Shown: positions 35,124 through 44,588 of the stretch, piece after piece
Layout: each line of letters opens with the position of its first letter
Numbering within the stretch: position 1 is the first letter of the stretch
NCBI GenBank assembly: GCA_036746695.1
Contig: DAIODP010000001.1
Coordinates: 1,959,428-2,023,427 of the forward strand
DNA length: 64,000 nucleotides
Source: UBA3006 sp036746695
Lineage (GTDB): Bacteria > Actinomycetota > Acidimicrobiia > Acidimicrobiales > Ilumatobacteraceae
Reading direction: 5' to 3'
Notes under the pieces: model-generated
The model's input: only the letters and a program-made list of their open reading frames with translations
What the model was told of the DNA's origin: nothing
Databases searched by the model: none
Position numbers and translations under genes: made by a program

Positions 35124-35663
35124 GTGAGTGCTTTATCAACGTCGAGTGTTGCCGTCATGACTGGCCCCGATGTGCATCGTGCGTTAAGCCGAATAGCCCA
35201 CGAGATTGTCGAGAAAAATCATGGTTCTGACAACCTCGTCATAGTTGGACTGCAACGGGGCGGCGTTTGGATTGCCCAGGCCCTCGCGGCGAAAATTTCC
35301 CAGATTGAACCCGAACTTATGGTGCCTCTCGGTGTCATTGATGTCTCGATGCATCGCGATGACATCGATCTTCGTCCAGCAAGCCAGGTTGCGGTCAGTG
35401 ATATTCCCTGCGACATCACTGATACAACGGTTGTTCTCGTTGACGACGTGTTGTTCACGGGTAGGACTGTGCGGGCGGCTTTGGAGGGCTTGAATAGTTT
35501 CGGTCGACCGAAATGCGTGCAGCTAGCCGTGTTGGTTGACCGTGGACACAGAGAACTGCCGATACGACCTGACTTCGTCGGCAAGAATCTTCCCACGAAA
35601 AATTCTGATGAGGTGCTCGTTTCATCCGATGGTGTGGTCGTCACTGCCGGGGAAAGCCGATGA
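35124..35663 (+). CDS. pyrR: Pyrimidine operon regulator / uracil phosphoribosyltransferase PyrR
   Basis: A 179-residue PRT-fold protein that binds pyr mRNA in response to UMP and may also salvage uracil. The PRPP motif VVLVDDVLFTGRTVRAAL is intact, with GLQRGGVWIAQ and PLGVIDVSMHRDDI upstream. It begins at GTG 35124, 6 nt after AGGG and directly behind its own candidate binding hairpin, so autoregulation of the whole operon is expected. The stop overlaps pyrB (ATGA). Confidence 0.96.
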   Translation: MSALSTSSVAVMTGPDVHRALSRIAHEIVEKNHGSDNLVIVGLQRGGVWIAQALAAKISQIEPELMVPLGVIDVSMHRDDIDLRPASQVAVSDIPCDITDTTVVLVDDVLFTGRTVRAALEGLNSFGRPKCVQLAVLVDRGHRELPIRPDFVGKNLPTKNSDEVLVSSDGVVVTAGESR

Positions 35664-36619
35664 AACACGTTCGTAGCATCACCGAGATTGGCAAGGCTGG
35701 AGTGCTGGCAATTATTGAGCGCGCAAAGCAGATGGCCGAGATTAACTCGCGCCCCATTCCCAAAGTTCCTGCCTTGCGCGGTAAGACCGTAGTGAGTTTA
35801 TTCCTAGAGGATTCAACACGTACCCGGTTGAGCTTCGAGACAGCAGCAAAAAGGCTTTCTGCGGAAACGATGAACTTTAGTGTTTCTACATCAAGTGTTA
35901 ATAAAGGTGAAAGCCTGCGTGACACGATTGAAACTATTTCCGACATGGGTGTCGATGCATTCGTGGTTCGTCACAAATCGTCTGGTGTTCCCTGGCAGAT
36001 CGAGCAGTGGACAGAGGCCTCAATCATCAATGCGGGGGATGGGGCCCACCAGCATCCAACCCAAGCTCTAGTCGATTGTTTCACGGTTTCAGAAGCGTTT
36101 GACGTTAATTCGTTTGAAGGATTGACCATTTCGATCGTCGGCGATATTCGACACAGTCGGGTTGCTCGCAGCAACGTGGAAGCCTTTGCCATGCTTGGTG
36201 CCAAAGTGGTCATTGTCGCGCCGAGCACGCTTCTTCCGCCTGATATTGGACATTGGCCTGTCGCTATCTCGAACGATATCGATGACGTAATCGGCACGAC
36301 GGACATTTTGTACATGCTTCGATTGCAGAGCGAGCGAATGGATCAAGGTCTCATCCCAAATCTTTCGGAGTATGGAGTCCGATTCGGTCTCACCGAAAAG
36401 CGAGTCAATCAACTGCCGACTAAATCTCGAATTATGCATCCTGGGCCTATGAACCGCGGAGTTGAGATGCAAGTAGACCCATCGAATCTCTCGCAATCAT
36501 TGATTCATCGTCAAGTTGCAAACGGAGTGTCAGTACGAATGGCAGTTTTATTCACTGCACTCACCCTGAACGACGATCGGGATGGTGCAATACAAGGTCT
36601 TACGAAGGAGGCAACATAG
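35660..36619 (+). CDS. pyrB: Aspartate carbamoyltransferase catalytic subunit
   Basis: A 319-residue enzyme joining carbamoyl phosphate and aspartate. LFLEDSTRTRLSFE (Ser52-Thr-Arg-Thr-Arg56) and HPTQALVDCFT are the carbamoyl-phosphate and aspartate signatures; MHPGPMNRGVEM is the C-terminal aspartate loop. No pyrI regulatory subunit is present, as in most actinobacteria. It is coupled to pyrR by ATGA and overlaps pyrC by one base. Confidence 0.97.
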   Translation: MKHVRSITEIGKAGVLAIIERAKQMAEINSRPIPKVPALRGKTVVSLFLEDSTRTRLSFETAAKRLSAETMNFSVSTSSVNKGESLRDTIETISDMGVDAFVVRHKSSGVPWQIEQWTEASIINAGDGAHQHPTQALVDCFTVSEAFDVNSFEGLTISIVGDIRHSRVARSNVEAFAMLGAKVVIVAPSTLLPPDIGHWPVAISNDIDDVIGTTDILYMLRLQSERMDQGLIPNLSEYGVRFGLTEKRVNQLPTKSRIMHPGPMNRGVEMQVDPSNLSQSLIHRQVANGVSVRMAVLFTALTLNDDRDGAIQGLTKEAT

Positions 36620-37893
36620 TGAGCGTTGTATTTCGTGGTGGAAACGTTGTGACGAAAGATGGTGTCGTGGCTGCTGATCTAATGGTGCAGGGTGGTGAAA
36701 TTTCGGAAATTGGTTCGGGACTCTCGGCCGACGAAGTCGTTGATATTTCTGGTCTCACGATTTTTCCTGGATTTGTTGATCTGCATGCACACTTGCGAGA
36801 GCCGGGTAGGGAAGATACCGAGACGATAGAAACGGGCAGTCGCGCCGGCGCATTGGGTGGATATACCGCTGTTGTCGCGATGCCCAATACCAACCCGGCT
36901 CAGGACAATGTTCCGACAATCGAATTTGTCCGATTGCAGGGCCAACGAGCCGGATTGCTTGAGGTCATTCCAAGTGGATGCATCACCGTTGCAAGAGAGG
37001 GCAAGGCTCTCGCGCCGATGGCGGAACTCGCGAAAGCAGGCGTCAGATTGTTTACCGATGATGGTTCCGGCGTTCAAGATCCTCTGCTGATGCGACGAGC
37101 AATGGAGTATTCCAAAGAGTTGAATGTGGTGTTGGGGCAGCACTGCGAAGTTTCGTCACTCACGCAGGGAGCCGTGATGCATGAATGCGGTTGCTCGTCT
37201 GATCTTGGAGTGCCAGGCTGGCCGTCGATTGCCGAGGAGCTCATGGTTCATCGGGACATCGAACTAGCACGACTTACGGGCGCGAGGGTTCACTTCCTCC
37301 ATCTCTCCACGGCGGGCAGTGTCGAATTGGTGCGCAAGGCGAAGTTAGACGGTCTTCCTGTAACGGCGGAAGTAACACCGCATCACCTATCGTTAACCGC
37401 CGAGTTACTCCGAGGGTTTGACGCGACGTTTAAGGTCAACCCTCCATTGCGCACGATGTCGGATATTGATGCGCTTAAAGCCGGATTGTTGGATGGAACC
37501 ATTGATGCAATCGCCACAGACCATGCGCCACACGCTCGTCGCGATAAGGAGCTTCCTCTTGATCAGGCCCCTCCGGGCATGCTCGGGTTGGAGACTGCCT
37601 TAGGTGTCACATGCGCAGCTCTCGACCTCGATCCGTTAGCAATTGCACAAGTGATGTCGGTCGCACCAGCAAGGATTGCCGGAATTACGGACAGGCAAGG
37701 TAACTTGCCGCGGGTGGGAGTCGCTGCGAATTTGTGCGTCGTCGATCTCAATGCAACTTGGATGATCAACCCAGAAACCATGGCGAGCAAGAGCGCAAAT
37801 ACCCCCTTTGTGGGAAGGCAACTGCGTGGCAAAGTGGTACACACAATGTTCAAAGGAAATCTGGTCGTGCGTGATGGTAAGGCGCTGAAATGA
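36619..37893 (+). CDS. pyrC: Dihydroorotase
   Basis: A 424-residue zinc amidohydrolase closing the dihydroorotate ring. DLHAHLREPG gives metal ligands His56 and His58, and ATDHAPH carries the catalytic aspartate; VTPHHLSL and HCEVSSL hold the remaining histidines. The GTG at 36619 shares its first base with the pyrB TAG and has AAGGAGG 7 nt upstream, the strongest ribosome binding site in the operon. The end overlaps carA. Confidence 0.96.
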   Translation: MSVVFRGGNVVTKDGVVAADLMVQGGEISEIGSGLSADEVVDISGLTIFPGFVDLHAHLREPGREDTETIETGSRAGALGGYTAVVAMPNTNPAQDNVPTIEFVRLQGQRAGLLEVIPSGCITVAREGKALAPMAELAKAGVRLFTDDGSGVQDPLLMRRAMEYSKELNVVLGQHCEVSSLTQGAVMHECGCSSDLGVPGWPSIAEELMVHRDIELARLTGARVHFLHLSTAGSVELVRKAKLDGLPVTAEVTPHHLSLTAELLRGFDATFKVNPPLRTMSDIDALKAGLLDGTIDAIATDHAPHARRDKELPLDQAPPGMLGLETALGVTCAALDLDPLAIAQVMSVAPARIAGITDRQGNLPRVGVAANLCVVDLNATWMINPETMASKSANTPFVGRQLRGKVVHTMFKGNLVVRDGKALK

Positions 37894-38969
37894 ATGTTCG
37901 AGGAGGCGCGCTTGTTTTGTCGGACGGATCAGTCTTCGAAGGCGATTTGATTGGCGCCGAGCAAACAGCTGTGTCTAGCGGCGAAGTGGTGTTTCATACG
38001 GCAATGACTGGATATCAGGAAGTCATTTCCGATCCTTCGTACGCCGGACAAATCGTCACCTTCACAACCCCGCACATTGGAAACTATGGAACCGTTGCCG
38101 CGGATGATGAAAGCCGTGCAGTCTTTGCTCGTGGAGTGGTTGTCCGTGAAATGACACGACGCAGAAGTAACTGGCGAAGCACCGAAGACTTGGACGCGTA
38201 TTTGAAGCGCCTGAATGTAAGCGGCATTGCGGGTGTCGATACGCGTCGACTCACACGAATTCTTCGTGATACTGGCGCAATGAGCGGCGCTTTCGGTAGC
38301 GCAAGCGCTGAAACGTTGCTTGATGCGGCGCGAGCCGAGCCGGGCACAAGTGGTGTTGACCTGGTGTCTCAAGTTACGACTGCTCGTCCGTATGTAATGG
38401 GTAGTGGACATCACAAAGTTGTTGCAATTGATTTTGGAATCAAGGCAACGATCCTTCGTTGCCTTAGTGAAATCGCAACAGTGACAGTTGTCCCGGCGTC
38501 AACATCCTTTGATGAGATTGCCTCCATGACGCCGGACGGGGTCTTCCTATCTAATGGCCCTGGCGACCCGGAAGCCGTAGCTGGCGCACCACAAGTGATC
38601 TCTGAACTTGTCGGAAGTGGCACACCGGTATTCGGTATCTGTTTAGGACACCAGTTGTTGACACTTGCTCTTGGCGGTAAAACCTTCAAACTCCCGTTCG
38701 GCCATCACGGAGCAAATCATCCCGTGCGAAACCTTTCAACTGGTGCCGTGGAGATCACTAGCCAGAATCACAACTTCTGTGTCGATCCACTTTCTCTTTC
38801 AGGTATTGCACAAGTAACACACACCAATCTCAACGACAACACCAACGAAGGCATGCGAGTGATCGGAGCCAATGCTTTCAGCGTGCAATATCACCCAGAG
38901 GCCGGGCCAGGGCCGCACGACAGCAGATACCTGTTCGCAGAATTCAAAACAATGATGGAGCAGAAGTAA
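37890..38969 (+). CDS. carA: Carbamoyl phosphate synthetase small subunit
   Basis: A 359-residue glutaminase subunit. The N-terminal domain has LSDGSVFEGDLIGA and FHTAMTGYQEVISDPSYAGQ; the amidotransferase domain has VFGICLGHQLL (nucleophile Cys) and YHPEAGPGPHDS (His-Glu pair). It supplies ammonia to CarB for both pyrimidine and arginine synthesis, and both pathways are encoded in this window. It overlaps pyrC (ATGA) and carB (TAATG). Confidence 0.97.
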   Translation: MNVRGGALVLSDGSVFEGDLIGAEQTAVSSGEVVFHTAMTGYQEVISDPSYAGQIVTFTTPHIGNYGTVAADDESRAVFARGVVVREMTRRRSNWRSTEDLDAYLKRLNVSGIAGVDTRRLTRILRDTGAMSGAFGSASAETLLDAARAEPGTSGVDLVSQVTTARPYVMGSGHHKVVAIDFGIKATILRCLSEIATVTVVPASTSFDEIASMTPDGVFLSNGPGDPEAVAGAPQVISELVGSGTPVFGICLGHQLLTLALGGKTFKLPFGHHGANHPVRNLSTGAVEITSQNHNFCVDPLSLSGIAQVTHTNLNDNTNEGMRVIGANAFSVQYHPEAGPGPHDSRYLFAEFKTMMEQK

Positions 38970-41900
38970 TGCCTCGTCGTAATGATCTAAAAACGATTCT
39001 GATTATCGGCTCCGGCCCGATTGTCATTGGTCAGGCATGCGAGTTCGATTACTCCGGAACTCAAGCGTGTCGAGTTTTGCGCGAGGAGGGTTACCGAGTC
39101 ATCTTGGCCAACTCGAATCCTGCCACCATCATGACCGACCCAGACTTTGCTGACAGAACATATATCGAGCCACTTACGGTCGAAGTCTTGAGCGCCATCA
39201 TCGACCGCGAAAAACCCGACGCAGTTCTGCCAACGCTCGGAGGACAAACTGCCCTCAATCTCGCAATGGAGTTATTCGCGATTGGGAAAGTTGGCGTGCC
39301 TGGAACGCCAGAATTAATCGGCGCGAATGCCGAGGCAATTGCAACGGCCGAGGATCGTGAAAAATTTAAGTTGGCAATGATCGAGATAGGTCTCAAGGTT
39401 CCTCGTAGCGGCGTTGCACACAACATGCAAGAAGCAGAGAAGGTCTGCCTCGAGATTGGTCTACCGATCATTATTCGGCCCGCCTACATTTTGGGCGGCC
39501 GCGGCACGGGCATTGCACACACGCCAGAGGAATTCACGCGACTTGCGGCAAATGGAATCGCTGCTAGTCCCATCGGAGAAATTCTCATCGAAGAATCAAT
39601 TGCGGGCTGGAAGGAATTCGAGCTGGAGGTAATGCGCGATAAGGCCGACAACTGCGTCATTATCTGTTCCATCGAGAATGTTGACCCAATGGGTGTGCAC
39701 ACAGGCGATTCAATAACCGTCGCCCCTGCGATGACGCTTTCGGATGTCGAGTATCAAATGATGCGTGACGCAGCGTTTGCTTGCATCCGAAGGGTGGGTG
39801 TTGAAACTGGCGGATCGAATGTTCAGTTTGCAGTCAACCCTAAGAACGGTGACCAAGTTGTCATCGAGATGAACCCGCGAGTTTCAAGGTCATCCGCTTT
39901 GGCGTCGAAAGCAACTGGCTTTCCAATTGCCAAGATTGCCGCAAAACTCGCCGTCGGGTACACGCTGGATGAAATCTCTAACGACATCACCAAGATGACT
40001 CCAGCAAGTTTCGAGCCAACCATCGACTACGTCGTGACAAAGGTTCCTCGATGGGCGTTCGAGAAGTTTCCCGGAACTTCGGGTGTGTTAGGTACTCAGA
40101 TGCAGAGTGTTGGCGAAGCCATGTCGATTGGTCGCACATTCCCCGAAAGTCTTCAAAAGGCACTCCGATCTCTCGAGAACGGCCACATGGGGCTCAACTG
40201 CGATCCGTCAGAGATTGCTTATGACGGAATTACTGACGACGCGATGTTGAAGATGATTGCGATTCCCACGCCCGAGAGGTTGTTCCAAGTGGGCGAGTGT
40301 CTCCATCGTGGACTTTCGATCGAACTGGTTTACGAATCATGCAAGATCGATCATTGGTTCCTCGATCAGATGATGAGCATTATTGAAGAGCGTTCCCATC
40401 TGTCTGCATTGACAACAGCAACGATGACGGTTCGCGACTGGAGACGTGCGAAGCGTCTTGGTTTTGCCGACGCCCAATTGGCGTATCTCTGGTCTAGAAC
40501 AGAGGACGAAGTTAGAGCTGCCCGTATTAAGGCCGGAGTTATACCTACCTATAAGGCTGTGGACACTTGCAGCGCAGAGTTTGCCGCCGAGACGCCGTAC
40601 CACTACTCGACATACGAAGATGAGAACGAGGTACGTAGTTCAAGTAAACCTCGTGTCATCATCTTGGGTAGCGGGCCAAACCGTATTGGTCAGGGAATCG
40701 AGTTTGATTATTGCTGCGTGCATGCCAGTTTTGCATTGCGCGAGGCTGGATATGAAACAGTGATGGTCAATTGCAACCCCGAGACCGTATCTACCGATTA
40801 CGACACATCTGACCGTCTGTACTTCGAGCCCCTCACTCGTGAAGATGTGATGAACGTAATCGAGGCAGAAAGTCGTGCCTCCCAGATTCCTCCACGTGTC
40901 ATTGTCAGCCTGGGCGGACAAACACCGTTGAAGCTTGCCAATCTAATCCCCTCCGAATTGATCGCAGGAACACATCCCTCGTCAATTGATTTAGCCGAAG
41001 ACCGTGAAAAGTGGAGTGCGTTGTGTAACTCACTAGGTATCGCTCAGCCGCCAGGCGGTACCGCCTTGAGTTATGAAGAGGCGCTCGTTGTTGCAAAGCA
41101 AGTCGGATATCCAGTATTGGTTCGTCCAAGTTATGTACTTGGTGGCCGTGCAATGCAGATCGTGCATGATGACGCCCATCTGCAGCGCGCGATGCAGGAA
41201 ATTGCGGCCGCAGGAAGCCTCGGACGAGAGGGTGGATTGTCATTCGAGCGCCCAGTGTTGATTGACAGGTTCCTTGACGACGCGACCGAGATAGATGTTG
41301 ACGCGATACGGGATTCGGTTGGGGAGGTGCTCATTGGCGGAGTGATGGAGCACGTTGAAGAAGCTGGCGTTCACTCCGGCGATTCGGCCTGCGCGATTCC
41401 GCCTCCGACTCTCGAACCATGGGTGATCGAGGCCGTCGAGTCATACACGCGAGTGATTGCTCAAGCCCTGGGAGTTATTGGTCTCATCAACGTGCAGTTC
41501 GCCGTCGCCGGCAACGCGGTGTACGCGATCGAAGCTAATCCTCGAGCAAGTCGCACAGTTCCGTTCGTCGCGAAGGCTACGGGTGTCTCGTTAGCGAAGG
41601 TTGCCAGTCGTGTGATGCTGGGCGCGAGTTTGGCCGAACTTCGCACCGAAGGCGTCTTGCGCGCGCCGGTGAATAACGGTCATGTTGCTGTGAAAGAAGC
41701 AGTGCTGCCATTTAACCGGTTCCCAGAAGTTGATACAGCGCTCGGGCCCGAGATGCGAAGCACTGGTGAAGTCATGGGTATCGATTCAACATTCGGTCGG
41801 GCCTTCATCAAAGCCGAAACCGCGGCGGGCACTCGTCTGCCAACAGTTGGAATGGTCTTTCTTTCGCTGAACGATAAGGACAAGCCAAGTGGTTTGGTTG

Positions 41901-42265
41901 TGGCCAAGCGTCTACGTCAATTGAATCTTGGCATTGTTGCTACATCGGGAACAGCGCAATATCTTGAGCGTTTCGGTTACCCAGTAGACCGCGTCGTCGG
42001 AAAGGTTTCGGAACAGAGCGATTCTTCTGCGTCGCGTGATGATGCTGTCGATCTCATTTCGCGTGGCGAGATTGCCTTCGTAATCAATACGCCTAGGGGT
42101 CGCGGTGCGCACTCTGATGGTGAAGCAATTCGAAAGGCTGCCAACATTTGGCATGTTTCGTCCGTCACCACGATAAATGCTGCATTGGCTGCGGTTCAAG
42201 GTTTGGCCGAACAGCAGGAGCACCCATTAGAAGTTCGGTCGCTTCAGGAATACCACCAACGGTGA
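38969..42265 (+). CDS. carB: Carbamoyl phosphate synthetase large subunit
   Basis: A 1098-residue enzyme with two homologous ATP-grasp halves (about 1-550 and 551-930) and a C-terminal methylglyoxal-synthase-like allosteric domain (about 940-1075). Paired signatures are visible: IGSGPIVIGQACEFDYSG and LGSGPNRIGQGIEFDYC; RPAYILGGRGTG and RPSYVLGGRAMQIV; NPRVSRSSALASKATGFP and NPRASRTVPFVAKATG. The stop overlaps pyrD (GTGA). Confidence 0.98.
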   Translation: MPRRNDLKTILIIGSGPIVIGQACEFDYSGTQACRVLREEGYRVILANSNPATIMTDPDFADRTYIEPLTVEVLSAIIDREKPDAVLPTLGGQTALNLAMELFAIGKVGVPGTPELIGANAEAIATAEDREKFKLAMIEIGLKVPRSGVAHNMQEAEKVCLEIGLPIIIRPAYILGGRGTGIAHTPEEFTRLAANGIAASPIGEILIEESIAGWKEFELEVMRDKADNCVIICSIENVDPMGVHTGDSITVAPAMTLSDVEYQMMRDAAFACIRRVGVETGGSNVQFAVNPKNGDQVVIEMNPRVSRSSALASKATGFPIAKIAAKLAVGYTLDEISNDITKMTPASFEPTIDYVVTKVPRWAFEKFPGTSGVLGTQMQSVGEAMSIGRTFPESLQKALRSLENGHMGLNCDPSEIAYDGITDDAMLKMIAIPTPERLFQVGECLHRGLSIELVYESCKIDHWFLDQMMSIIEERSHLSALTTATMTVRDWRRAKRLGFADAQLAYLWSRTEDEVRAARIKAGVIPTYKAVDTCSAEFAAETPYHYSTYEDENEVRSSSKPRVIILGSGPNRIGQGIEFDYCCVHASFALREAGYETVMVNCNPETVSTDYDTSDRLYFEPLTREDVMNVIEAESRASQIPPRVIVSLGGQTPLKLANLIPSELIAGTHPSSIDLAEDREKWSALCNSLGIAQPPGGTALSYEEALVVAKQVGYPVLVRPSYVLGGRAMQIVHDDAHLQRAMQEIAAAGSLGREGGLSFERPVLIDRFLDDATEIDVDAIRDSVGEVLIGGVMEHVEEAGVHSGDSACAIPPPTLEPWVIEAVESYTRVIAQALGVIGLINVQFAVAGNAVYAIEANPRASRTVPFVAKATGVSLAKVASRVMLGASLAELRTEGVLRAPVNNGHVAVKEAVLPFNRFPEVDTALGPEMRSTGEVMGIDSTFGRAFIKAETAAGTRLPTVGMVFLSLNDKDKPSGLVVAKRLRQLNLGIVATSGTAQYLERFGYPVDRVVGKVSEQSDSSASRDDAVDLISRGEIAFVINTPRGRGAHSDGEAIRKAANIWHVSSVTTINAALAAVQGLAEQQEHPLEVRSLQEYHQR

Positions 42266-43236
42266 GAGGGAAAAAACACTTCGATCACTCGGTGCGAGTA
42301 GACGATGTGATGTTCAAGTCGCCGGTTATGTTGGCATCAGGTACGGCTGGACATGCCGACGAACTTGAACCATATTTTCCTCTCAGCAAGATCGGGGCAA
42401 TCGTCGTCAAATCGATGTCGTCCTTCGAGTGGGCAGGTAACAAAGCCCCTCGTCTGCGTCCGACCAACGGCGGCATGCTCAATGCGGTTGGACTGCAGGG
42501 CTTGGGGGTCGCCCATTGGATCGAGCATGACCTGCCTCGCTTGAAAAAAGTGAAGGCAACGATTGTTGCAAGCATTTGGGGATTCAGCATCGACGACTAC
42601 CGATCTGCGGCCTCGCTGTTGTCGGAGGTATCAACAGATCTCGCTGCAATAGAAATTAATCTTTCGTGCCCAAACATTGGTTCAAGCAGTAAGGCCGCAA
42701 ATACCCATCACGGCATATTCGCGCACGATGAAAACCTTTCTGCCGAGATTGTCAGGGTGTGTTCGGTGGCCAAAGTGCCACTGTGGGCGAAGCTCAGCCC
42801 CAATACCGATCGCGTTGTCGATGTCGCTGCGGCGGTCTCGGATGCGGGTTGCCAGGCGGTGACGTTGATCAATACTGCTTTGGGCCTAGCCATCGATGTG
42901 GAGACAGGATTGCCTGCACTTGGCAATGGAGGCGGGGGGCTTTCAGGAAGTGGCGTACATCCGATAGCGGTGCGGACGATTTTCGATGTTCGAACTCGAT
43001 TGCCTCGACTGCCAATCATCGGAGTGGGCGGAATTGCTAACGGCGAGGATGCGATCGAAATGATGATGGCTGGGGCTTCATGCATCCAAGTGGGCACTGC
43101 CTCGTTCGCAGATCCGCGTGCTGCGATGCGTATCGATCGTGAAATGCGTCAATGGGCACGAAAACATGACGTCAATAATTGGTCTGAAGTTGTCAACGCC
43201 GCCCACAAAGGCGGACTGGCAACGAAACAACGATAA
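42262..43236 (+). CDS. pyrD: Dihydroorotate dehydrogenase, class 1B type
   Basis: A 324-residue FMN-binding TIM barrel oxidising dihydroorotate. FKSPVMLASGTAGHADE, GGMLNAVGLQGLGV, EINLSCPNIGSS, LWAKLSPNTDRVVDVA, GGGLSGSGVHPIAVR and GVGGIANGEDAIEMMMAGA follow the class 1B pattern. That class normally works with the iron-sulfur/FAD subunit PyrK, which is not encoded beside it. The true start is GTG 42262, overlapping the carB stop; a longer frame from 42148 lies inside carB. Confidence 0.95.
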   Translation: MRGKKHFDHSVRVDDVMFKSPVMLASGTAGHADELEPYFPLSKIGAIVVKSMSSFEWAGNKAPRLRPTNGGMLNAVGLQGLGVAHWIEHDLPRLKKVKATIVASIWGFSIDDYRSAASLLSEVSTDLAAIEINLSCPNIGSSSKAANTHHGIFAHDENLSAEIVRVCSVAKVPLWAKLSPNTDRVVDVAAAVSDAGCQAVTLINTALGLAIDVETGLPALGNGGGGLSGSGVHPIAVRTIFDVRTRLPRLPIIGVGGIANGEDAIEMMMAGASCIQVGTASFADPRAAMRIDREMRQWARKHDVNNWSEVVNAAHKGGLATKQR

Positions 43237-43239
43237 ACT
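43234..43239 (+). promoter_or_regulatory. Leaderless-type -10 box of mihF
   Basis: TAAACT ends exactly 6 nt before ATG 43246. It overlaps the pyrD stop codon. If real, it uncouples mihF-gmk from the pyr operon. Confidence 0.45.
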
Positions 43240-43245
43240 TTGGCA

Positions 43246-43536
43246 ATGTCGACGCCTTCACTCACCGGGTTACGAGATGAAATAGCAAGGTTGTGTGACG
43301 AAGTTGCCGCCGGTCGGCTGACACTACAAACAGTTTTCACTGAAGCCGAAGACGATGGTGCTCCCTTGGCAAACAACTACGTGTATGTAGTGAAACTTAT
43401 CGAACGAATCCCTGGAGTAGGGAAAGTCAAGGCACGCAGAATTCTCTCCGAACTAGACATTTCCGAGCGCTGTCACGTTGGAGATCTCACCCCAGAGCAG
43501 CGATCAATAATTGTCGAGCAAGTTGCTCAATCGTGA
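43246..43536 (+). CDS. mihF: Integration host factor, actinobacterial type (mIHF)
   Basis: A 96-residue nucleoid protein specific to actinobacteria and unrelated to the HU-fold IHF of proteobacteria. The helix-two-turn-helix DNA-binding part reads RIPGVGKVKARRILSELDI, preceded by the long N-terminal helix ALTGL-type start and AEDDGAPLANNYVYVVKLIE. Its position just before gmk is the classic actinobacterial order. ATG 43246 is preferred over TTG 43240 because it fits the -10 box phasing. The end overlaps gmk (GTGA). Confidence 0.93.
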   Translation: MSTPSLTGLRDEIARLCDEVAAGRLTLQTVFTEAEDDGAPLANNYVYVVKLIERIPGVGKVKARRILSELDISERCHVGDLTPEQRSIIVEQVAQS

Positions 43537-44084
43537 GTTCGTTGATCATTGTTGTTTCGGGCCCCGGTGGCGTTGGCAAGAGCACCATTGTCGAAGCTCT
43601 AGTGCAGCGCGACGAACGTTTGTGGCTCAGTCGGTCCTGGACCACTCGCGAACGAAGACCTGGCGAGGCTGAAGATGCTTACGTGTTTGTGACCCGTGAT
43701 CAATTTCAGAAACGGATAGAAGACAACGGATTTCTGGAATGGACAGAGTTCATCGGCAATATGTATGGAACCCCAAACCCCGAGGCCCCATCGGGTCGTG
43801 ACATCGTTCTTGAAATTGAAGTTGATGGCGCAAGTCAAGTAAAGAAAATGCATCCCGATGCAATGCTGTTGTTCGTGCTTCCGCCAACGCGTGAAGAGCA
43901 ACGTGCGCGTTTGCAGGGCAGGGGAGACGTCGAGCAAAAGGTGGAGCAGCGGTTGCGAAAGGCCGAAGACGAGGAACCCATTGGCAAGGCCCTTGCGGAT
44001 TTCGTTCTGATCAATGACGACTTGAATGCGACGATCGACGAGATGCTCGAACTAATCAACGCCGCACGAGCCAAACACGCCTAA
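43533..44084 (+). CDS. gmk: Guanylate kinase
   Basis: A 183-residue kinase converting GMP to GDP. The P-loop is SGPGGVGKST (about residues 9-18), the GMP-binding part is SRSWTTRERRPGEAEDAYVFV, and GTPNPEAPSGRDIVLEIEVDGA and the lid TREEQRARLQGRGD follow. The start is GTG inside the mihF stop codon, so the two proteins are co-translated. Confidence 0.96.
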   Translation: MSSLIIVVSGPGGVGKSTIVEALVQRDERLWLSRSWTTRERRPGEAEDAYVFVTRDQFQKRIEDNGFLEWTEFIGNMYGTPNPEAPSGRDIVLEIEVDGASQVKKMHPDAMLLFVLPPTREEQRARLQGRGDVEQKVEQRLRKAEDEEPIGKALADFVLINDDLNATIDEMLELINAARAKHA

Positions 44085-44114
44085 AAGTCTCGTTTTTGCG
44101 CCCGAATCTCGCGC

Positions 44115-44120
44115 TAGAGT
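44115..44120 (+). promoter_or_regulatory. Candidate -10 box of rpoZ
   Basis: TAGAGT lies in the 90-bp gap after gmk, with a T-rich stretch upstream in place of a clear -35. It would give a leader of about 50 nt ending in GAAAGGA before the GTG at 44175, so this is a leadered promoter. Confidence 0.4.
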
Positions 44121-44174
44121 GGTCTGCCTTGGAGTTTGCCTCCGCCAATTTTTACGTAGTGAAAGGAACCCCAC

Positions 44175-44540
44175 GTGGCCACTGAAGACACCATGATGAA
44201 CCCACCGCTCGAGAGCCTGATGAAGCGCACGTTGTCAAAGTTCAGTCTCGTTACCCTGTCCGCTCGCCGTGCTCGTGAAATCAATTCGTATTTCAACCAG
44301 TTGGGCGAAGGCCTTGGAACAATGGTTCCGCCGCAGGTCAGTTCCACCTCGCGCAAGCCTCTTTCGATTAGTTTCGAAGAAATTGCCGCCGACAAAATCC
44401 TCAGCGTTCCGATGAGGGCTTACGAGGAGCCAGAGGCCGATGCAGACGCCGCTCTCCTTGAGGTTGCTGCCGATGCTGTGGTGGAGTCATTTGAAGCTGC
44501 CGATTTGCCAACGGGCGAGGTTGTTGCCGACGCCGAGTAA
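44175..44540 (+). CDS. rpoZ: RNA polymerase omega subunit
   Basis: A 121-residue subunit that helps assemble RNA polymerase around the beta' subunit. The core ESLMKRTLSKFSLVTLSARRAREINSYFNQ and RKPLSISFEEIAADKI match the family; the C-terminal 45 residues are acidic and Ala/Glu-rich with no conserved fold. GTG 44175 has GAAAGGA about 8 nt upstream. In most actinobacteria coaBC follows rpoZ, but here metK comes directly. Confidence 0.93.
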   Translation: MATEDTMMNPPLESLMKRTLSKFSLVTLSARRAREINSYFNQLGEGLGTMVPPQVSSTSRKPLSISFEEIAADKILSVPMRAYEEPEADADAALLEVAADAVVESFEAADLPTGEVVADAE

Positions 44541-44588
44541 CCCTTTCTACTAGTGTCTGATCGTCGTATCAGCACTAGAGGAGTACTC

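Noticed and set aside
42148..42261. Longer PyrD start inside carB.
   Set aside because: Overlaps the conserved allosteric domain of CarB and shows no PyrD similarity before GTG 42262.
44541..44588. Possible SAM riboswitch before metK.
   Set aside because: The gap is 48 bp, too short for a known SAM aptamer, and no aptamer core is visible.
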